From contig DATKYV010000359.1 in the NCBI GenBank assembly GCA_035528275.1, forward strand, positions 1-12,907: DNA of 12,907 nucleotides, written 5' to 3'. A program made the translations under genes and the position numbers. Under the pieces are notes generated by a model, which was not told where the DNA came from, ran no database searches, and saw nothing but the letters and a program-made list of their open reading frames with translations. Below are positions 1-8,035 of the stretch, piece by piece; position 1 is the stretch's first letter, and the number at the start of each line of letters is the position of its first letter. This stretch comes from DATKYV01 sp035528275 (GTDB lineage: Bacteria > Acidobacteriota > Terriglobia > UBA7540).

Positions 1-1
1 A

Positions 2-1120
2 GGTCTGCTGGTGGGACCTTTGATCTGGCGCTATGCCCGCGAGGCCAAAGGGCACGGCGTCCCGGAGGTAATGAAAGCCATCGTGACGAGCGGAGCGCGC
101 ATCCCGATTCGCGTGGCGATCGTCAAGATTCTCGCCTCGGCGGTGACCATTGGATCGGGTGGGGCGGCGGGCCGCGAAGGCCCCATGGTCCAGATCGGAG
201 CCACGCTGGGCTCGAGCCTGGGTCAGTTCTATCGCCTGACGAGTTCCCACTTGAGGACGCTGGTCGCCTGCGGCGCGGCGGCAGGCATCGCCGCCACGTT
301 CAACGCGCCCATCGCCGGAGCCATCTTCGCCCTCGAAGTGCTGATGATGGGCCAGATGTCGCCCGCCTTTCTCCTCGTAATCCTGAGTTCGGTGACTTCC
401 TCCATCGTCTGCCGGAGCCTGCTGGGAAACTACCCTGCCTTCCTGGTCCCTCCCTATGAGTTGGTCAGCTCGTGGGAGGTGATTCTCTATGTTCCGCTTG
501 GTGTATTGTGCGCCCTGGCCGCGCGTTTGTACGTCCTCACGTTATATCGGTTTGAGGCGATGTTTGACGGCTGGGAATTTCCCCCCTACCTGAAACCTTG
601 TGTTGGGGCGCTGGCGGTGGGTCTGACGGGGCGATTTCTTCCCCAGGTATTCGGGACAGGCTTTCCCGCGATCGAGTCGGCGTTGTGGGCGCAACTGGCG
701 CCGGCGATGTTCCTGGTCCTCTTCGTGGCGGAGATAGGCTGCAATTCCTTCACGCTGGGATCGGGCGGCTCGGGTGGAGTGTTTGCTCCGGCCCTTTACC
801 TGGGAGCGATGGTCGGCGGCGCGTTTGGCTCCCTGGTTCATTTCATCTGGCCGGCCAGCACCGCCGGATCGGGCGCCTACGCGCTGGTGGGAATGGCCGC
901 CGTCTTTGGAGGTGCTGCGCACGCCCCGCTGACGGCGATCCTTATTCTCTTTGAGATGACCAACAGCTACCGGATTATTCTTCCTCTGATGGCAGCTACG
1001 GTGACGAGCGTTTCCTTGTCCCAGCGACTCAGCCCCGATAGCATCTACACCCTGAAGTTGAGACGAGCCGGTTTGGTCTTCGACTATCGAGGCGAGGCTG
1101 CAAGAGAAACCGAATCGTAA
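2..1120 (+). CDS. ClC-family chloride channel/antiporter, 5'-truncated by window edge
   Basis: Membrane ClC protein moving chloride, as a channel or as a Cl-/H+ antiporter. The frame is open from base 2, so the start and first helices lie outside the window. Visible family signatures: GHGVPEVM near the beginning, the selectivity/gating motif GREGP at about 170-184 with its gating Glu, GGSGGVFAPALYLG at about 764-805, and the late helix block ALVGMAAVFGGAAHAPLTA. About 372 residues are seen and they end soon after the last transmembrane helix, so this copy has no C-terminal CBS pair, unlike its downstream neighbour. The TAA stop is 6 bases before the ATG of a second ClC gene, suggesting co-transcription. 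The coding sequence is intact. Family assignment is firm; channel versus exchanger mode cannot be decided here. Confidence 0.93.
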   Translation, partial: GLLVGPLIWRYAREAKGHGVPEVMKAIVTSGARIPIRVAIVKILASAVTIGSGGAAGREGPMVQIGATLGSSLGQFYRLTSSHLRTLVACGAAAGIAATFNAPIAGAIFALEVLMMGQMSPAFLLVILSSVTSSIVCRSLLGNYPAFLVPPYELVSSWEVILYVPLGVLCALAARLYVLTLYRFEAMFDGWEFPPYLKPCVGALAVGLTGRFLPQVFGTGFPAIESALWAQLAPAMFLVLFVAEIGCNSFTLGSGGSGGVFAPALYLGAMVGGAFGSLVHFIWPASTAGSGAYALVGMAAVFGGAAHAPLTAILILFEMTNSYRIILPLMAATVTSVSLSQRLSPDSIYTLKLRRAGLVFDYRGEAARETES

Positions 1121-1126
1121 CTGCGA

Positions 1127-2922
1127 ATGCTGATAACGCGTCTCCTGAACGCCCGAGACTGGCTCGTCAACAAACTGCGAAGGTTGTTTCTCGCCGAGGA
1201 AAACCTCTTTCTCCTGCTGGCCGTCATCATCGGAGTCTTCGCGGGGCTGGCGGTAGTCTGCTTCCGCATTGCCATCGATTGGAGCCGACTGTGGCTCCTC
1301 GGCTCCGCCCTCACGCCCTCCGGTCTGCGCGTTGTTCTGGTGCCGACGATCGCCGGGTTGGTTGTGGCCTTTCTGGTGGTCCGCTTCTTCCCGCGCGTCA
1401 GGGGTAGCGGCGTCAATCAAACCAAAGCAGCAGTCTACATCTACGACGGGTACATTCCCTTCAGTACGGTCACGGGGTAATTCGTGACGTGCTCTCTGGC
1501 CATCGGAAGCGGGCAATCGCTGGGGCCGGAAGACCCTTCACTGCAAATGGGCGCGGGGCTGGCGTCGGCACTGGGCCGGCGTCTTCGCCTTTCGCGCGAT
1601 AAAGTGCGGCTGATCTCGCCGGTGGGTGCGGCGGCGGGCCTGGCCGCGGCGTTCAACGCCCCCATCGCCGCCGTCATTTTTGTCATCGAGGAGGTCATCG
1701 GCAAGTGGAGCGCCGGAGTCCTGGGGGCCATTGTTCTCTCCGCGGTTTCCAGCGTCATTACCAGGCGATGGTTTCTGGGCGCTGAACCGCTGTTTCGCGT
1801 TCCCATCTATCGGCTGGTTCACCCCGCCGAATTGCTGGCCTACGCGGTGCTGGGCATTGTCGGAGGCCTGGCTTCTCTGGGATTCGTCAAGCTGGTGTTC
1901 TGGCTTCGGTCGCGCCTGAAATCTCTCCCCCCTGGACAAAGTATGTGCTGCCTGCGGCGGCCGGCCTGCTGATCGGCATCGTCGGAATCTGGGTGCCCCA
2001 GGTTATGGGCGCCGGCTACGAGTTCATGGACCAGGCGATGCACGATCAGTTCACTTGGCGCATGCTGGCGCTGCTCGGCGCCCTGAAGATTTTGACCACC
2101 AGCGTCTCGTTTGTGAGCGGCGCCCCCGGCGGCCTGTTTGCACCTACGCTGTTCATCGGCGCCATGATGGGAGGTGCGGTGGGCGGCGTGGAACAAATCT
2201 TCTTTCCCCAATTCACGGGCCCCGTAGGCGCCTACGCCCTGGTGGGAATGGGGGTTCTCTTTGCCGGCATCCTGCGCTGCCCCATGACCTCGGTCTTCAT
2301 GGTCCTGGAGGTCAGCGGTCACTACTCCATCATCCTGCCCGTGATGATTTCCAATACCATCGCCTATCTGATTTCCCGCCGCTATCAGCCCACACCGATC
2401 TTTGACCTGCTGGCTCGCCAGGAGGGCCTGGGGCTTCCTTCTATGGAAGAGATGCGCGAAGAATTGCCTCTTCTCGTTGAAGACGCGATGCGGCCGAGAC
2501 CCCGATCCTCCCTGGACTGGGAGGACACTATCGGCACGGCGCTGGGGAAGACCGAAGAGTCCCCGGAGGACTACTTCCTGGTTCGCCAGCAGAGCGGCGA
2601 CTGGCGGGGCGTAGGAAAGGAGTTCCTGCGCCGGCAGGCGAGTGAGGGGAATGGTCATCTGCCCCTCCGAGGGATCGTCTCAGGTCCCGACCTTCCGTCG
2701 CTACACCCCGACCAGCCTCTGGACGCGGCCTTGCGAGTCATCGGCGGATGGCCCTTGTTGCCGGTCGTTCATCGTGCCAATCAGAAGCTTGTGGGCATCA
2801 TTTCGCTCTCCGACATTCTCAACGCCTACCGGAAGTCCGGCGGTCGCTCACCCGAGGTGGAGCATACGGGTGAAATCGTCGAAAGCGATCCCTCCGAGGG
2901 GAACTCCAGCAACAAGGCCTGA
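1127..2922 (+). pseudogene. Second ClC chloride channel/antiporter with C-terminal CBS pair, interrupted by a stop and a frameshift
   Basis: Tandem paralogue of the upstream ClC gene, with ATG at 1127. Restored length would be about 598 residues. Segments in order: N-terminal helices and YIYDGYIPFSTV, gate region GSGQSLGPEDP (about 1505-1537), AAAFNAPIAAVIFVIEE, GGLFAPTLFIGAM (about 2128), ALVGMGVLFAG, then a cytoplasmic CBS pair (about 2440-2850, ending LVGIISLSDILNAY). Two lesions break it. An in-frame TAA at 1478-1480 falls where GKF would be expected (one base from AAA/AAG). At the C6 run 1927-1932 the frame shifts; one more C would give KSLPPWTKYVLPAAAGLL and join the halves. Downstream pieces could start at GTG 1484 or GTG 1945, but neither would give a complete channel. 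Either a decaying gene or two sequence errors. Gate motif is GPEDP rather than GREGP, with the Glu retained. Confidence 0.85.
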
Positions 2923-3007
2923 CGCCCGCCCGGGTCTGCCATCAGCAATACTCCTCTGCTTGCGGTATATTCTCATCTGACATTTTTCTCCTGGCGGGGG
3001 GTTAGCC

Positions 3008-4756
3008 ATGCACGAAGACGCGAATCGGCCCTTCGAGCCATCGCTGGGGATTTACCGGCATGAGGATTTTCGCCTGCCCGCCGACCACCGGGACGCGCTC
3101 TACCGCACGGTTCTGGAACAAAGCCACCTGGACCCCGAGTACATCATCATGCTCGCCCTCTCCGCGCTCCTTGCCTTGCTGGGCCTTCTTCAGAACAGCG
3201 TCGCGGTCATCATCGGCGCGATGTTGATATCCCCCCTCATGAATCCCCTTCTCGCCGGAGCCCTGGCGCTGGTTCTTGGAGATGGGAAGCTCGGGAAGAA
3301 AACCGCCATCGTTCTGGGCCTGAGCATCGGCGGGGCGATCCTCATCACCTGGTTCGTGGCGGAATTCGTCCCCATGAAACAGCAGACGCCCGAGATCCTG
3401 GCGCGCATCCATCCCAACATCCTCGACCTTTTTATCGCCTTTCTCTCCGGTCTGGCCGGGACGCTGGCGCTGCGCAGCGGCTCCTCGAGCCTGATGATCA
3501 TTCCAGGTGTGGCCATCGCCGTCGCCGTCATCCCTCCCCTGGCGGTGGTGGGCTACGGATTAAGCAGCGGCCAGGGCTCGACGGCTGCGGGAGCTTTCCT
3601 GCTTTTTGTCACCAACCTGGTAGCAATCATCATTAGCGCCGCTCTGGTCTTCTGGCTCATGGGATACCGTCCCGGCGGACAAGCCGAAGAAGGGCAACGC
3701 AAACTGAAGTATCGAATGGCCGCCAGTTGCTTGGTGCTGGGTATCCTCTCTATTCCCCTTATTCAGACTCTTCGCGGCGCAATCACCGAGGTCCGGCAGC
3801 GTTCGGAGATTATGGCCATCCTCGACAGGGCGTTCAGCACGGAGAATTCTTCGGTCAGTGACTTGGCCATAGCAGAGCGGGACGGCCACCTTCGCGTACG
3901 CGCCACGCTTCGCACCACCGAGTACTTCGACGGCAAGAAAATCGAATCCGCGCAGAAGTTCGTGCAGGATGCCTTCGGACCCGACGCTAGCCTCGACGTA
4001 GACCAGATCCTGGTTGCCCACGGCCCGCGCGGCGCCGAGGAAGTGGCGCACATGTGGAACACCCTCACGGGGGGAGTCGTCAAGCCGGCCCCGCAGCCGC
4101 CTCCCTACAACTACCAGACTGCGGAAGCGGAGTTGCTGGCCCATCTTCAGAAGCTCGTGGGCGAGGTCCTCGGTCCGGGGGACGCGCCCTTCCGCCGCCT
4201 GGGACCTATCCGTGCCCGAGTGGGCGCCAATCAGCCCGTGGCGATCTCAGTTCACCTCGCGTCACCGGACCCGCTTGAACCCCAGACCGTCCAACTGCTG
4301 TCGGCGCAGCTCTCCGCCCGATTGAGTTCACCGGTGGAGTTGCACGGGGAAGTGGAACTTGAAGATCCGAGTTATTCGCTGGTCGTCGAAAAGGCGAGCG
4401 AGCGCAGCGGGCTCAGCCTTTCGGAACGCAAGGCGCTCAATGAGCGGCTTGGGCTCATGGAGAAACGCGGGGATTTGCGAGCGCGAATTACTTTCGCCTT
4501 GAGCAGTGAGAATCCCCAGGATGCTCTCGCACCGCTCCTGCAGCGTCAGGTGGAGGCCGCGCTTTCGCGCAGCCCAATCACGGCCGATCGCTGGAATGTG
4601 CGCACCGTGCGGCTTCGCCCCGCCGACGTTCCGACGATGGCGCCGCCGGGGACCCGCCCAGCCAGTCCGGCGGAGACCAAGCCGCCAGCCACAGACCAGG
4701 CCAACCAGCCTCTGCCCGCTGTGCGGTGTGAGTTCAAGGTGATCCAGAATTTCTGA
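3008..4756 (+). CDS. DUF389 family membrane protein with long soluble C-terminal domain
   Basis: A 582-residue predicted inner-membrane protein. After a short hydrophilic N-terminus there are about seven hydrophobic segments, near residues 45-61, 64-91, 99-121, 138-156, 161-184, 192-218 and 237-254. The block NSVAVIIGAMLISPLMNP (63-80) is the recognisable DUF389 (TIGR00341-like) signature. Residues about 260-582 are soluble, mixed alpha/beta in character, with proline-rich stretches near 358-370 and 545-570. Most DUF389 proteins are shorter, so this tail is an extension of unknown role. The biochemical function of the family is not established, and I infer none. ATG 3008 is preceded by the purine run GGGGGG about 6 bases upstream, acceptable as a ribosome-binding site. 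It follows ClC-2 by 85 bases on the same strand and may be part of an ion-transport cluster, which is inference from proximity only. Confidence 0.88.
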   Translation: MHEDANRPFEPSLGIYRHEDFRLPADHRDALYRTVLEQSHLDPEYIIMLALSALLALLGLLQNSVAVIIGAMLISPLMNPLLAGALALVLGDGKLGKKTAIVLGLSIGGAILITWFVAEFVPMKQQTPEILARIHPNILDLFIAFLSGLAGTLALRSGSSSLMIIPGVAIAVAVIPPLAVVGYGLSSGQGSTAAGAFLLFVTNLVAIIISAALVFWLMGYRPGGQAEEGQRKLKYRMAASCLVLGILSIPLIQTLRGAITEVRQRSEIMAILDRAFSTENSSVSDLAIAERDGHLRVRATLRTTEYFDGKKIESAQKFVQDAFGPDASLDVDQILVAHGPRGAEEVAHMWNTLTGGVVKPAPQPPPYNYQTAEAELLAHLQKLVGEVLGPGDAPFRRLGPIRARVGANQPVAISVHLASPDPLEPQTVQLLSAQLSARLSSPVELHGEVELEDPSYSLVVEKASERSGLSLSERKALNERLGLMEKRGDLRARITFALSSENPQDALAPLLQRQVEAALSRSPITADRWNVRTVRLRPADVPTMAPPGTRPASPAETKPPATDQANQPLPAVRCEFKVIQNF

Positions 4757-4981
4757 CGGGCTGTGCTCGTCTTGCGCGGTGGGCTTCGGGCGAGCGCAGG
4801 AGCGGCGGTTGCGGACGCCCTACGAAGGACTGCATATGAGAAGTGACAATTGCATTTGACTTCGATTCTCTCGTGCGCCCCTCGCCCGTCTCCGTCGGCT
4901 AACGGAGTGACGGACACCCTCTCACCCGGAGGCAGAGAGCTGGGGTCGTTCTCCTTCGGCATACGCACAGCGGAGGCAATC

Positions 4982-5037
4982 GGAAATCAGAGATGGGAGA
5001 TTAGGAAGAGGAAACCAGAAACTGGAAACCTGAAGCC
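4982..5037. repeat. Degenerate 7-bp tandem repeat, consensus about GGAAACC/AGAAACT (8 units)
   Basis: Eight consecutive heptamers: GGAAATC, AGAGATG, GGAGATT, AGGAAGA, GGAAACC, AGAAACT, GGAAACC, TGAAGCC. Purine-rich on the plus strand and strictly in 7-base register. Noncoding, downstream of both flanking genes. Confidence 0.7.
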
Positions 5038-5039
5038 CA

Positions 5040-5095
5040 GCAATCGTCAATTATCAATCATCAGTCCTCAATCATCAATCCCCAGTCCCCGGCCC
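5040..5095. repeat. Degenerate 7-bp tandem repeat, consensus about TCAATCA/TCAGTCC (8 units)
   Basis: Eight heptamers: GCAATCG, TCAATTA, TCAATCA, TCAGTCC, TCAATCA, TCAATCC, CCAGTCC, CCGGCCC. It follows the previous heptamer block after a 2-base phase slip. The unit sequence differs but the period is the same. It ends 6 bases before the stop of the CBS-domain gene. Confidence 0.7.
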
Positions 5096-5101
5096 CTGTT
5101 C

Positions 5102-5536
5102 TTAGCCCCCCGGCCCGTCGTTCAGGAGGTACTGGTCGAGGGAATGAAGTTCGCGCTGCAGGTCTTCGACCATGTGCTCGAGGAGGTTGCGGATGGAGAG
5201 CATGCCGAGGAGCTTGCCGTCCTTGCCGACGACGGGCAAGTGGCGGATATGATTTTCGATCATGAAATTGAGGGCGTCTTGGGCGGTGGTTTCGCCGGGG
5301 ACGGTCTTGGGTGGAGAGGTCATGACCTCCGCCATCTTGGCTTCCTTGGGGTTGCGGCCTTTCAGCACCACGCGCAGCATCAAGTCACGCTCCGTGAAGA
5401 TGCCGCGCAACTCGCCCTTTTCCATGACCGCCACCGCGCCCACACCCTCTTCCGCCATCACCTGAACGGCATCAAGCGCCGTGGCGCTGGTTTCCACCGT
5501 GGCAGGCGGCACGTGGGCGATCTTGAGGACGCTCAT
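5102..5536 (-). CDS. Two-CBS-domain regulatory/sensor protein
   Basis: A 144-residue cytoplasmic protein made almost wholly of a CBS (Bateman) pair: CBS1 about residues 9-62 (VQVMAEEGVGAVAVM, GIFTERDLMLRVV) and CBS2 about 70-125 (DALNFMIENHIRHLPVV, GMLSIRNLLEHMV). Such stand-alone pairs usually bind adenine nucleotides or SAM and modulate a partner; the ligand here is unknown. I chose ATG 5536 because GGAGGT lies 4 bases upstream and CBS1 starts directly after. A longer frame starting at 5701 would add about 55 low-complexity residues crossing a 13-bp tandem repeat and lacks support. A perfect palindrome sits just upstream of the ribosome-binding site. The downstream side runs into heptamer repeats. 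The gene is intact. Confidence 0.88.
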   Translation of the reverse strand: MSVLKIAHVPPATVETSATALDAVQVMAEEGVGAVAVMEKGELRGIFTERDLMLRVVLKGRNPKEAKMAEVMTSPPKTVPGETTAQDALNFMIENHIRHLPVVGKDGKLLGMLSIRNLLEHMVEDLQRELHSLDQYLLNDGPGG

Positions 5537-5540
5537 CGAG

Positions 5541-5546
5541 ACCTCC
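5541..5546 (-). promoter_or_regulatory. Shine-Dalgarno site of the CBS-domain gene
   Basis: On the minus strand GGAGGT lies 4 bases before ATG 5536. This strong match decides the short start over the upstream in-frame ATG at 5701. Confidence 0.7.
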
Positions 5547-5548
5547 AC

Positions 5549-5564
5549 GGGGTCAAATGACCCC
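5549..5564. promoter_or_regulatory. Perfect palindrome upstream of the CBS-domain gene
   Basis: GGGGTCA-AA-TGACCCC, two perfect 7-base arms with a 2-base centre, 12 bases upstream of the ATG and 2 bases from the ribosome-binding site. Its symmetry and position suit a repressor operator. The 2-base centre is short for an RNA loop, though a hairpin with the outer pairs is possible. Function is inferred only from position and symmetry. Confidence 0.4.
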
Positions 5565-5632
5565 ACACATATCCCCTGACTCTGCAATAGCCGCTTGTTA
5601 CCCCAAGCCGATGCTGCCTTGGAATTGAAGTC

Positions 5633-5658
5633 AAGTTGAAGAGTGAAGTTGAAGAGTG
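5633..5658. repeat. 13-bp direct repeat, two exact copies
   Basis: AAGTTGAAGAGTG occurs twice back to back, flanked by partial copies (TTGAAGTC before, AAGATG after). It lies in the spacer between hicA and the CBS-domain gene and resembles the other low-complexity intergenic tracts in the window. Confidence 0.7.
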
Positions 5659-5805
5659 AAGATGTGTTTGTTTGCGGGGCATGTCGTTTGGGCTGCGGCA
5701 AGGCATGTCAGGCTGACTTTTGGTTCGCGTAAGAAAGCCGGGGAAGAACTGGCGTTGACGCCTGATTTTCCGGCCGGTCGGTGGCGGAGGTGTGGGGTGG
5801 ACGCT

Positions 5806-6019
5806 TCAGAGGACTTCATACAGATCGTCCAACGATAGGCGCGCTTGCCGCAGGATCGAACGGAGCATGCGGGATATCGCCGCGGTGCATCGGAACGGTC
5901 ACCAGAAGGTTACCTCACTTTAGTTGAAGATGGCTCCCCTTCTGCCGCACTGCGTAGAAGCCGAGGCGCTTGAGGGCCGAAACGAGTCGTCGCGCTCGAA
6001 TTCCGCTGAGCTTGCTCAC
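5806..6019 (-). pseudogene. hicA: HicA-type mRNA interferase toxin, broken
   Basis: Reading from GTG 6019 on the minus strand gives SKLSGIRARRLVSALKRLGF and then QKGSHLQLK, the typical HicA start and the conserved KGSH motif whose His (codon 30) is catalytic in the family. Codon 35 is TGA (5915-5917), probably from CGA or TGG. After it the same frame resumes with GNLLVTVPMHRGDIPH, the HicA middle. Near 5862-5872 the frame is lost again; a different frame then gives LRSILRQARLSLDDLYEVL and TGA at 5806-5808, a good HicA ending. Total span is 214 bases, one more than a multiple of three, as expected for a net shift. The toxin is probably inactive if the sequence is right. It lies 47 bases downstream of hicB on the same strand, so the order is hicB-hicA. 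Confidence 0.75.
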
Positions 6020-6066
6020 GGCTCGTTTATACAGATCGAATCCCAATGACTGCAAGTCAATTATCG

Positions 6067-6354
6067 TCAGGCGAGGGCATGCACGCGGAATTCTACCTTC
6101 AGGGGGAAAATCTCAACCAGATCTTCGCATGGATTATTGCGAGGATCTTCTTCGGGAGGAACGGGACGCATGTATGGGGAGTTGCTTTCAAAGCAGGCTT
6201 CCAGATAGAGCGAGACCGCTTCGGCCAGCATTTTCTTGGCCTCGCGAACACTCCGACCCTGGGAGGCTACGTCGACGTCAAGGCAAATTGAGACGAAATG
6301 CTTGCCTTCTTTGATGATAGCTGCGGTGAATTCGAAGCGATTGTTGTTGCTCAT
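6067..6354 (-). CDS. hicB: HicB-family antitoxin
   Basis: A 95-residue protein with the HicB-like fold signature: FTAAIIKEGKHFVSICLDVDVASQG (residues about 9-33) followed by SVREAKKMLAEAVSLYLEAC (35-54), the strand-helix core of a degraded RNase H-like domain. It would bind and neutralise HicA; no separate DNA-binding domain is obvious in the C-terminal 40 residues, which end in EIFPLKVEFRVHALA. ATG 6354 was chosen because FEFTAA follows within 7 residues; no strong ribosome-binding site is visible. The downstream hicA carries a stop codon and a frameshift, so this may be an orphan antitoxin. The 154 bases upstream, after the oxidoreductase stop, must hold its promoter if it is transcribed separately, but I see no convincing one. 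Confidence 0.82.
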   Translation of the reverse strand: MSNNNRFEFTAAIIKEGKHFVSICLDVDVASQGRSVREAKKMLAEAVSLYLEACFESNSPYMRPVPPEEDPRNNPCEDLVEIFPLKVEFRVHALA

Positions 6355-6508
6355 GGCGCTTTAGATCTCAGCGTAGCATCGTGTCCGGAGTTTAGCAATA
6401 CGTGTACTTGACACCCCTGACGTCGATTTACTTTGCAAGCTCCGGGCCTCGCGGGGCAGAAATCGGCGGGAGGCGGGCCAACGCCCCCAGGATCCTCCGC
6501 AATCGGGA

Positions 6509-7921
6509 TTACACCTCTTCCGGCACCACGTAGGGGCTGCGGTAGGTGCCGCGCAGCATGCGGTTGGCCTCATCGTCGCCCAGGACGCGTTCGGAAGCCG
6601 GGTCGAAGTGCAGCGTCCGGCCAAGCCGGTACGACACGTTGGCCAGATGAACGAGCGTGCTGGAGATATGTCCCTCGAGGATCGGCGCGTTCAAGTTTTC
6701 TTTCTTCCTGCTGCGCACGCAATCCAGGAAGTTGGCCCAGTTGTTGCCACCCTTCTCCAGGCTGGGGCCAGGCTCTTGCGCCTCTCCCAGCCAGCTCCGG
6801 TAGGCATCGTACCCGTTCATGGCGAGATAGCCCTTCGACCCGTAGAAGGCGTTGCCGACGGTGTTCTTATTCCGGACGCGGGCCGTCTTGGCGGCGTTTG
6901 CATCTCCGGTCGCCACCGGAACATCGCCCCCGCCGAACGAGGGCAGGCCGATCTCGCACTCGTGGTTGGAAATCCAGTGTCGGACTTCAAACTCCAGCAT
7001 TTTCTTTTTGCCGTCCGGCATATCGAATTCGAACGCGGCGTTCAGGGTATTGGGAGTCTCCTGGTCGTCGGCGAACATGAAGTGGCCGCCGATGGCCGTC
7101 GCCTTGTTGGGAAAACCCACTCCAAGTCCCCACCGCGCCACGTCCATTTCGTGGATTCCCTGGTTGCCGATGTCGCCGTTGCCGGTATCCCAGATCCAGT
7201 GCCAGTTGTAGTGGAATCGATTCTTGGTGAAAGGCTTCATGGGTGCCGGGCCCGTCCAAAGGTCATAGTGGACCCCCGCCGGAACCGGCTCCTGGGGGGT
7301 CTTGCCGATGGTATTCCGCCACTTGTAGCAAAGGCCTCGGGCCATGTAGACCTCGCCGATCAACCCTTCGCGCATCTTCTTCACGCCATCGATGATGGCT
7401 TCGCCTGAGCGGCTGTTGGTACCGTGCTGGACGATGCGATTGTATTTCTCGGCGGCGCGCACCAGTTGCCGGCCTTCGAACCAGTTGTGCGAGCAAGGCT
7501 TCTCAACATAAACATCCTTGCCTGCCTGGAGGGCCCAGATGGCTTGCAGCGAGTGCCAGTGGTTGGGCGTGCCAATGGAAACTGCGTCGATGGACTTGTC
7601 CTCGAGCAGTTTGCGAATGTCCACGAATGTCATGGGTTTGGGCATCCCCATCTTTTCCATTTCGGGCAGACGCTTGGCGAACATGTTCTCATCCACGTCG
7701 CAGACTGCGGCCACCTCCACACCCTTCAACTTGGAGTACTCCTCCACATGCGCGAAGCCCTGGCCGTGAAGCCCGATGACCCCGACGCGAATGCGGTCGT
7801 TGGCGCCGAACACTCTCTCCGGATGGGTAATGAAACTGATTCCCCCCAGGGCCGCAAGCCCCGCCCCGGTCTTGGCTCCGGTCTTCAGGAAATCCCTACG
7901 AGTGATGTCTGAATCGTTCAT
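6509..7921 (-). CDS. Tat-exported Gfo/Idh/MocA-family oxidoreductase
   Basis: A 470-residue NAD(P)-dependent sugar-type dehydrogenase family protein. The N-terminus carries a twin-arginine signal (RRDFLK at residues 8-13, then a hydrophobic stretch GAGLAALGGISFI), so it is probably exported folded with cofactor. The Rossmann start IRVGVIGLHGQG follows at about 43-54. The family EKP motif appears as VEKPCSHNW, and the catalytic-region signature is GNQGIHEMDVARWGL. Length is typical for secreted members, which are abundant in Planctomycetota, Verrucomicrobiota and Acidobacteriota. The substrate is unknown; sugars or inositol-like compounds are the family norm. ATG 7921 is supported by GAGGGG 8 bases upstream and by the signal peptide directly after it. 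The gene is intact, stands alone and is divergent from hsdR across a 543-base spacer. Confidence 0.93.
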   Translation of the reverse strand: MNDSDITRRDFLKTGAKTGAGLAALGGISFITHPERVFGANDRIRVGVIGLHGQGFAHVEEYSKLKGVEVAAVCDVDENMFAKRLPEMEKMGMPKPMTFVDIRKLLEDKSIDAVSIGTPNHWHSLQAIWALQAGKDVYVEKPCSHNWFEGRQLVRAAEKYNRIVQHGTNSRSGEAIIDGVKKMREGLIGEVYMARGLCYKWRNTIGKTPQEPVPAGVHYDLWTGPAPMKPFTKNRFHYNWHWIWDTGNGDIGNQGIHEMDVARWGLGVGFPNKATAIGGHFMFADDQETPNTLNAAFEFDMPDGKKKMLEFEVRHWISNHECEIGLPSFGGGDVPVATGDANAAKTARVRNKNTVGNAFYGSKGYLAMNGYDAYRSWLGEAQEPGPSLEKGGNNWANFLDCVRSRKKENLNAPILEGHISSTLVHLANVSYRLGRTLHFDPASERVLGDDEANRMLRGTYRSPYVVPEEV

Positions 7922-7929
7922 GACAATGA

Positions 7930-7935
7930 CCCCTC
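7930..7935 (-). promoter_or_regulatory. Shine-Dalgarno site of the oxidoreductase gene
   Basis: GAGGGG on the minus strand, 8 bases before ATG 7921. It supports the start that includes the Tat signal. Confidence 0.6.
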
Positions 7936-8035
7936 ATTAGTTTTGGAGGATTATACTCTCTCGCGGCGGGGCTCGCCGAGAATTTACTGAGCCTCACGAA
8001 ATATCGTGACGCTCTTCCGCTGTAGCGTCCCGCCA

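Larger units (their letters stand above)
4757..5101. other. Convergent intergenic region, no gene supported
   Basis: The DUF389 gene ends on the left and the CBS-domain gene ends on the right, so this is a tail-to-tail spacer. It contains a small hairpin (TCCGT at 4891-4895 with ACGGA at 4902-4906) inside a stretch rich in CCCTC/CACCC, followed by two blocks of 7-bp-period repeats (4982-5037 and 5040-5095). Reading frames crossing it on either strand show no recognisable protein and mostly translate the repeats. No clear hairpin-plus-T-run terminator was found. Confidence 0.6.

Noticed and set aside
542..1516. Long open frame on the minus strand (324 codons) opposite the ClC genes
   Set aside because: Mirror frame of a GC-rich gene: composition is Arg/Gln/Gly/His-rich with no domain, and the plus strand carries unmistakable ClC motifs.
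4982..5095. CRISPR array
   Set aside because: Units are 7 bases, contiguous and degenerate, with no spacers.
4850..5560. Plus-strand open frame of 236 codons across the intergenic repeats and the CBS gene
   Set aside because: Half of it translates heptamer repeats and the rest is antisense to the CBS-domain gene, which has a strong ribosome-binding site.
5537..5701. Upstream extension of the CBS-domain protein to ATG 5701
   Set aside because: Adds about 55 low-complexity residues across a 13-bp tandem repeat; ATG 5536 has GGAGGT at good spacing and begins just before the first CBS domain.
6361..6508. A further gene between hicB and the oxidoreductase on the minus strand
   Set aside because: The available frame overlaps the 3' end of the oxidoreductase and has no family resemblance.
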